Below, one piece after another: positions 6,048 through 8,899 of a stretch of 8,899 nucleotides of DNA; position 1 is the first letter of the stretch; each line of letters opens with the position of its first letter. The notes under the pieces were generated by a model. That model was given only the letters and a program-made list of their open reading frames with translations, was not told the DNA's origin and made no database searches. The DNA comes from an uncultured Selenomonadaceae bacterium (GTDB lineage Bacteria > Bacillota > Negativicutes > Selenomonadales > Selenomonadaceae): positions 1-8,899 of the forward strand of contig CAJOKY010000125.1 of NCBI GenBank assembly GCA_905235425.1, in the 5' to 3' direction. The position numbers and the translations under genes were made by a program.

Positions 6048-8063
6048 TTAAAATTCTTCGGGAATCAATCTGATAATTTCTTTAAACGGCATACAAAATT
6101 CGTCGCATTCTTTAGCCCTGCGGTTGAGTAAAATTGTTTCAGCCGCCTTTTTCATTGCAGGAAAGCCCGTGCGCGTCAAGTGATTGGCATAAATCACGAC
6201 GTTAATGTTACGCGATTTAAATTCTTGCTCGGTGACTTGTGAAAAAGCGGTCGGTACAACTACAAGCGGAGTTTGTATGTTGAAGGCGCGGAATTTTTCG
6301 GCAAAGTCAAATATTTCATCGGGCAAAGATTTTCTGCTGTGAATCATAATCGCATCAGCGCCGGCGTCTACATAAGCCTTTGCACGCGTCAAGGCATCTT
6401 CAACACCTTTTTCCAAAATTAAACTTTCAATTCTCGCGCAGATCATAAAGTCAAGCGACTTTTGCGCTTTTTTACCGGCAGAAATTTTTTTGCAGAAATT
6501 TTCTATAGAATCCTGCGTCTGTGAAATTTCCGTGCCGAAAAGTGAATTGCGTTTTAAGCCGATTTTATCTTCGATAATTATCATTGAGACGCCCATTCGT
6601 TCAAGCGTTCTGACGGTGTAAACGAAATGTTCAACCTTACCGCCGGTGTCGCCGTCAAAAATAATCGGCTTGGTAGTCACTTCCATTATCTCATCAACCG
6701 TACGAAATCTTGAAGTCATATCGACAAGTTCAATATCGGGCTTGCCTTTGGACGTGGAATCACAAAGTGAACTGATCCACATGGCGTCGAATTGTCGTGA
6801 TTCTCCGTTTTCATATACAGCGGTTTTTTCGGCAATAAGCCCCGTCAATCCGTTATGCGCCTCAATAGCCGTGACTAAATTTTTCAGCGCAAGCAATTTT
6901 TTCAACCGAGCACGACGCATATCCGGCAAAGAAATTTCTCTGCGCGTACGTTCTTCCAATTCTTTATAGCGCACTTCATTTGAATATGGAAATTCAATTA
7001 GCCTGCCGCCGTAAGAGGCAAGACATTTCATAACTTCATTGCGAATAGGTTTTTGAAATCCCGTTTTCCAATCGTCGCCGTGAACAACGTAGGTAGGTTT
7101 ATATCGCTCCAAATTTTCACGATAACTTAAAGTTTTTTGTTCAACCACCTTATCAACGCCGAAAATATTTTCAAATAAAGTTTTACGCTCTTCAAATGAC
7201 AACATTGGATAACGCTTGTAGCTTGCAACGGCTTCATCGGAAAGGACGCCGACCATTACCTTGCCGAGCTGCTTTGCCTTCTTGATTATCGCAATATGCC
7301 CGCTGTGAATTATGTCGGTAGAAAAGCAAATATAAACCGTTCGCGAATTAATTTCCCTAAGCCGCGCAGATACAACGGCTAAATCTTGCGGATTGTCAAT
7401 TTCATTACAAAGTTTGTCGCCGATATCGACGGGATAAATTTTGCAACGGTCTGAAACTTCGTTAAATGCATTTTCCGCATAACATTTCACATTGCCGCTT
7501 TCACAAAAATTAATTATGCCGCTAAGCCAAACTTCCCAGTCATCTTTCAAAATTTTGTACAGAGGTTGAGCCGTTACAACTTCGCTGAAAAATTCCACAC
7601 CGACTTTTTGAATACGCCCTTGCTGAACTACGGCTTTAAAATCTTTTTGCGGAATTGGTAAGGTTGAACTTACAGCCATTGAACTGCGGCTTGCAGAAAT
7701 TAATTCATCCAAAACGGCATTTTCAAATACTAAATCGCCGTGCATTAAAATAATGTCGTCGTGTAAATATTCACGTGCGCAGTAAATCGAGTAAATATAA
7801 TTTGTGTTGCGAAATTCCGGATTTTTTACGAAAGTCAATTTAAGCGGCAAATCCAATTCCGTGCAATAGCCTACAAGTACGTCGTCAAAATATCCCGTAG
7901 TTATGACGACTTCGGAAATATTTAATGCGGCAAGTTGGCGAAGTTGACGGCTTATAATTGTTTCGGTACTTGAAATTTCTGTCATACACTTTGGCTGATT
8001 CGTTGTCAAAGTTCCCATGCGTGTACCTAAGCCTGAATTTAATATAAGTGCTTTGATTTTTAA
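6048..8063 (-). CDS. Trifunctional fusion: LicC-like nucleotidyltransferase, TagD-like cytidylyltransferase, PEP mutase
   Basis: Positions count from the first ATG at 8018, which gives 656 residues. Residues 1-225 are a LicC-type nucleotidyltransferase (QPKCM at 8-12, HGDLVF at 93-98). Residues 226-345 are a TagD/PCYT2-like domain with HSGH at 238-241, SFEERK at 274-279 and HGDDW at 313-317; its C-terminal STT-type motif is replaced by SNEVRYKEL. Residues about 365-650 are PEP mutase: FDAMWISSL near 410, DGDTGG at 455-460, the diagnostic EDKIGLKRNS at 483-492, R529 and H560 in MIHSRKS. The mutase makes phosphonopyruvate from PEP, and the other domains would activate a phosphonate with CTP. 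The first ATG is too late: the same frame upstream encodes KIKALILNSGLGTR, the nucleotide-binding loop of this fold. That extension has no ATG, GTG or TTG before a TGA at 8078-8076, so I place the start at the TTA at 8063-8061, five bases after AGGAGG. The true initiation codon is uncertain. Confidence 0.9.
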   Translation of the reverse strand, partial: LKIKALILNSGLGTRMGTLTTNQPKCMTEISSTETIISRQLRQLAALNISEVVITTGYFDDVLVGYCTELDLPLKLTFVKNPEFRNTNYIYSIYCAREYLHDDIILMHGDLVFENAVLDELISASRSSMAVSSTLPIPQKDFKAVVQQGRIQKVGVEFFSEVVTAQPLYKILKDDWEVWLSGIINFCESGNVKCYAENAFNEVSDRCKIYPVDIGDKLCNEIDNPQDLAVVSARLREINSRTVYICFSTDIIHSGHIAIIKKAKQLGKVMVGVLSDEAVASYKRYPMLSFEERKTLFENIFGVDKVVEQKTLSYRENLERYKPTYVVHGDDWKTGFQKPIRNEVMKCLASYGGRLIEFPYSNEVRYKELEERTRREISLPDMRRARLKKLLALKNLVTAIEAHNGLTGLIAEKTAVYENGESRQFDAMWISSLCDSTSKGKPDIELVDMTSRFRTVDEIMEVTTKPIIFDGDTGGKVEHFVYTVRTLERMGVSMIIIEDKIGLKRNSLFGTEISQTQDSIENFCKKISAGKKAQKSLDFMICARIESLILEKGVEDALTRAKAYVDAGADAIMIHSRKSLPDEIFDFAEKFRAFNIQTPLVVVPTAFSQVTEQEFKSRNINVVIYANHLTRTGFPAMKKAAETILLNRRAKECDEFCMPFKEIIRLIPEEF

Positions 8064-8068
8064 TAGCG

Positions 8069-8074
8069 CCTCCT
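8069..8074 (-). promoter_or_regulatory. Ribosome binding site AGGAGG for the mutase fusion
   Basis: A perfect AGGAGG lies 5 nt upstream of an in-frame TTA (8063-8061) and 11 nt upstream of an in-frame ATC (8057-8055). It is 50 nt away from the first ATG (8018), too far to serve it. Its position marks where translation should begin and supports the upstream extension of the protein. Confidence 0.75.
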
Positions 8075-8098
8075 GTCATAAAAATGAGATAGTTAATT

Positions 8099-8680
8099 TT
8101 AATCATCAAAACCCCAAGAAAAAATATCATCCAGTTTTATAAATAAGTCGTCAAATATGGAGACTTTAATTTCAAATTTCGCGGCGGCTTTTTCTTCCTC
8201 GTTTAAACCTTCCCAATCATATTCAGTAAATTTGGTATAAGAGCCGTCGAGCTTATATTTGCCGTCCTGCAAAATGTAAACGTCAACCGTTTTCATGTAG
8301 GGATCCACAATCCAATATTCCTTGACGCCGTTTGATTCGTAAGCGTCCTTTTTTACGGTTAAATCCCTTACGCGCGTTGAGCGTGAAAGCACTTCAACAA
8401 CCATATCGGGTACGCCGTAAATTGCGCCTTGCCAATTCATAATGGAGTAATTTTCTTTTTTTATTACTACCAAGTCCGGCTTAAACAAATTTCCGTCCGG
8501 CAAGTGCACGTCGGTATTATCGCCAAAAACGCGTCCACAATTATTTTGGCGACAATAACTATTAATGTTAGTAATAAGTTCTGTGATAATGCTGTTATGA
8601 CCGAGATTCGGTGCAGGAGCCATAAATTTTTCACCTCCGATAGTTTCGTAAGATTTATAATAAAGCATATCATTCAACAT
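8099..8680 (-). CDS. Uma2/DUF820 family PD-(D/E)XK-like protein
   Basis: This 193-residue protein matches the Uma2 (DUF820) family of predicted restriction-endonuclease-fold proteins, whose cellular role is mostly unknown. Family features in order are an N-terminal YETIGGEKFMAPAP segment (the family's YELIDGE-MAPAP region), FKPDLVVI, PDMVVEVLSRSTRVRDL carrying the core D and E residues, and KKDAYESNGVKEYWIVDP. The usual longer N-terminal YTYEDYL part is short here. I chose ATG at 8680-8678 because an exact AGGAGGTGAT precedes it; the frame could also open at a GTG at 8689, but that lies within the ribosome binding site. A second strong site, GGAGGTGA at 8638-8631, precedes an internal in-frame ATG at 8623 that would give a 174-residue form. 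The gap to the mutase start is about 35 nt. Nothing links it biochemically to phosphonates, and it may be an accessory gene swept in by mobile elements. Confidence 0.88.
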   Translation of the reverse strand: MLNDMLYYKSYETIGGEKFMAPAPNLGHNSIITELITNINSYCRQNNCGRVFGDNTDVHLPDGNLFKPDLVVIKKENYSIMNWQGAIYGVPDMVVEVLSRSTRVRDLTVKKDAYESNGVKEYWIVDPYMKTVDVYILQDGKYKLDGSYTKFTEYDWEGLNEEEKAAAKFEIKVSIFDDLFIKLDDIFSWGFDD

Positions 8681-8684
8681 TTTT

Positions 8685-8694
8685 ATCACCTCCT
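8685..8694 (-). promoter_or_regulatory. Ribosome binding site for the Uma2 gene
   Basis: AGGAGGTGAT is complementary to the 16S rRNA 3' end across ten bases. It sits 8 nt (from AGGAGG) upstream of ATG 8680 and decides that start over the GTG at 8689. Confidence 0.85.
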
Positions 8695-8721
8695 ACTATA
8701 ATAAAGTAAAATTTTGATGTT

Positions 8722-8739
8722 AAAATCCATATGGATTTT
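8722..8739. repeat. Perfect 18-bp palindrome, possible operator
   Basis: AAAATCCATATGGATTTT is identical to its own reverse complement over all 18 bases. It lies about 42 bp upstream of the Uma2 start, a fitting place for a dimeric repressor or activator site controlling the gene and perhaps the operon. No regulator gene is visible in the window, so the operator role is inferred from symmetry and position only. Confidence 0.5.
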
Positions 8740-8803
8740 GATAAAATAACCGCATGGGACAGATTACCGCTGTCACCTCCGTGTGGTTAAAGTCCACTGT
8801 ACT

Positions 8804-8819
8804 AGGGGTTGTTGGTAAA
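8804..8819. repeat. Probable terminal end of an IS5-like element
   Basis: AGGGGTTGTTGGTAAA (plus strand) lies directly downstream of the transposase stop. It has the look of terminal inverted repeats in IS5-family elements, as I recall them. The exact boundary, the matching left repeat and the target duplication cannot be seen because the rest of the element is outside the window. Confidence 0.35.
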
Positions 8820-8899
8820 TTAAAAGTGAATGACAGAAACGGCAAGAAACACAAAATGCAAGAAACATTCAGCTAATTTGTCATAACGTGTTGCGATAT
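8820..8899 (-). CDS. C-terminal end of an IS5-like transposase (partial)
   Basis: The last 25 codons of a minus-strand gene enter from the right edge and end with TAA at 8822-8820; the first complete codon is 8897-8895. The residues TRYDKLAECFLHFVFLAV resemble the extreme C-terminus of IS5-family DDE transposases, where TRYDKLA-x-F followed by a hydrophobic helix is very common. This is a domain-end similarity only; the catalytic DDE residues are outside the window. The element is in the same orientation as the operon and about 140 bp upstream of it, so read-through from the IS could contribute to operon transcription. Confidence 0.75.
   Translation of the reverse strand, partial: IATRYDKLAECFLHFVFLAVSVIHF

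Larger units (their letters stand above)
8681..8819. other. Non-coding region upstream of the Uma2 gene
   Basis: This 139-bp stretch lies between the transposase stop and the Uma2 start. It holds the Uma2 ribosome binding site, an 18-bp palindrome at 8722-8739, two small inverted repeats (GACAG/CTGTC at 8758-8774 and GTGG/CCAC at 8783-8797) and the presumed IS end. The operon promoter should be here, but I see no convincing -35/-10 pair. A TATTAT at 8703-8698 is too close to the ribosome binding site to act as its -10. On the minus strand, 8803-8720 also reads as 27 open codons to a TAA, which could be a remnant of an older gene but carries no motif I recognise. Confidence 0.5.

Noticed and set aside
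3777..8063. Aminoethylphosphonate biosynthesis cluster
   Set aside because: No PLP-dependent phosphonoacetaldehyde transaminase is present in the window, and the position it might occupy is taken by an iron-type alcohol dehydrogenase.
7885..8130. Minus-strand 81-codon frame spanning the Uma2/mutase junction
   Set aside because: It overlaps the mutase coding region in another frame, has no family features, and its stretch over 8020-8060 is the shifted reading of the nucleotide-binding loop.
8698..8703. TATTAT as a -10 box for the Uma2 gene
   Set aside because: It lies 3 nt before the ribosome binding site, so the transcript would start inside it, and no -35-like hexamer sits at the right distance.
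8758..8797. Two small inverted repeats as a riboswitch or attenuator
   Set aside because: The stems are only 4-5 bp with 7-nt loops, no poly-U follows, and no known riboswitch core is visible.
1..8899. CRISPR array, tRNA or rRNA genes
   Set aside because: I noticed no regularly spaced repeats and no tRNA- or rRNA-like segments; coding genes fill nearly the whole window.

Overview
The window is an AT-rich bacterial accessory region with one dense co-directional block on the minus strand, read from right to left. Strong Shine-Dalgarno sites (one matches AGGAGGTGAT exactly), the protein styles and the gene mix suggest a Firmicutes-type anaerobe. A Negativicutes/Selenomonad-like host is my best guess but is not proven by the sequence. 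All genes visible here are on the minus strand, and plus-strand reading frames look like shadows.

Layout from upstream to downstream. At 8899-8820 is the C-terminus of an IS5-like transposase, with the probable IS end near 8804-8819. Bases 8819-8681 are non-coding, with a perfect 18-bp palindrome and a textbook ribosome binding site. At 8680-8099 is a Uma2/DUF820 PD-(D/E)XK-like protein. At about 8063-6048 is a three-domain protein: a LicC-like nucleotidyltransferase, a TagD/PCYT2-like cytidylyltransferase and phosphoenolpyruvate mutase. At 6038-4908 is a group III iron-type alcohol dehydrogenase. At 4895-3777 is phosphonopyruvate decarboxylase. At 3757-1620 is a family 2 glycosyltransferase fused by a coiled-coil-like linker to a LicD transferase, but the LicD part is split by a -1 frameshift near 2160-2213. 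At 1599-1177 is a stand-alone TagD-like cytidylyltransferase. At 1180-134 is an asparagine-synthase-like ATP-pyrophosphatase without a glutaminase domain. At 141-1 is the start of a further gene that runs off the left edge, with a DUF362-like motif.

The central genes form a coherent phosphonate pathway: PEP to phosphonopyruvate (PepM), to phosphonoacetaldehyde (Ppd), to 2-hydroxyethylphosphonate (alcohol dehydrogenase). CTP activation by one or more of the cytidylyltransferase domains would follow, then transfer to a glycan by the glycosyltransferase/LicD protein. No phosphonoacetaldehyde transaminase is present in the window, so a hydroxyethylphosphonate-decorated surface glycan is a better prediction than an aminoethylphosphonate one. 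From the mutase onward, intergenic gaps are 9-20 nt or the genes overlap (4 and 8 nt), which indicates one operon.

Two defects deserve attention. The mutase fusion has no ATG, GTG or TTG start at the position its N-terminal fold requires, although a perfect AGGAGG lies just upstream. The LicD domain is frameshifted. Either the pathway is decaying or varying, or the window carries small sequence errors.
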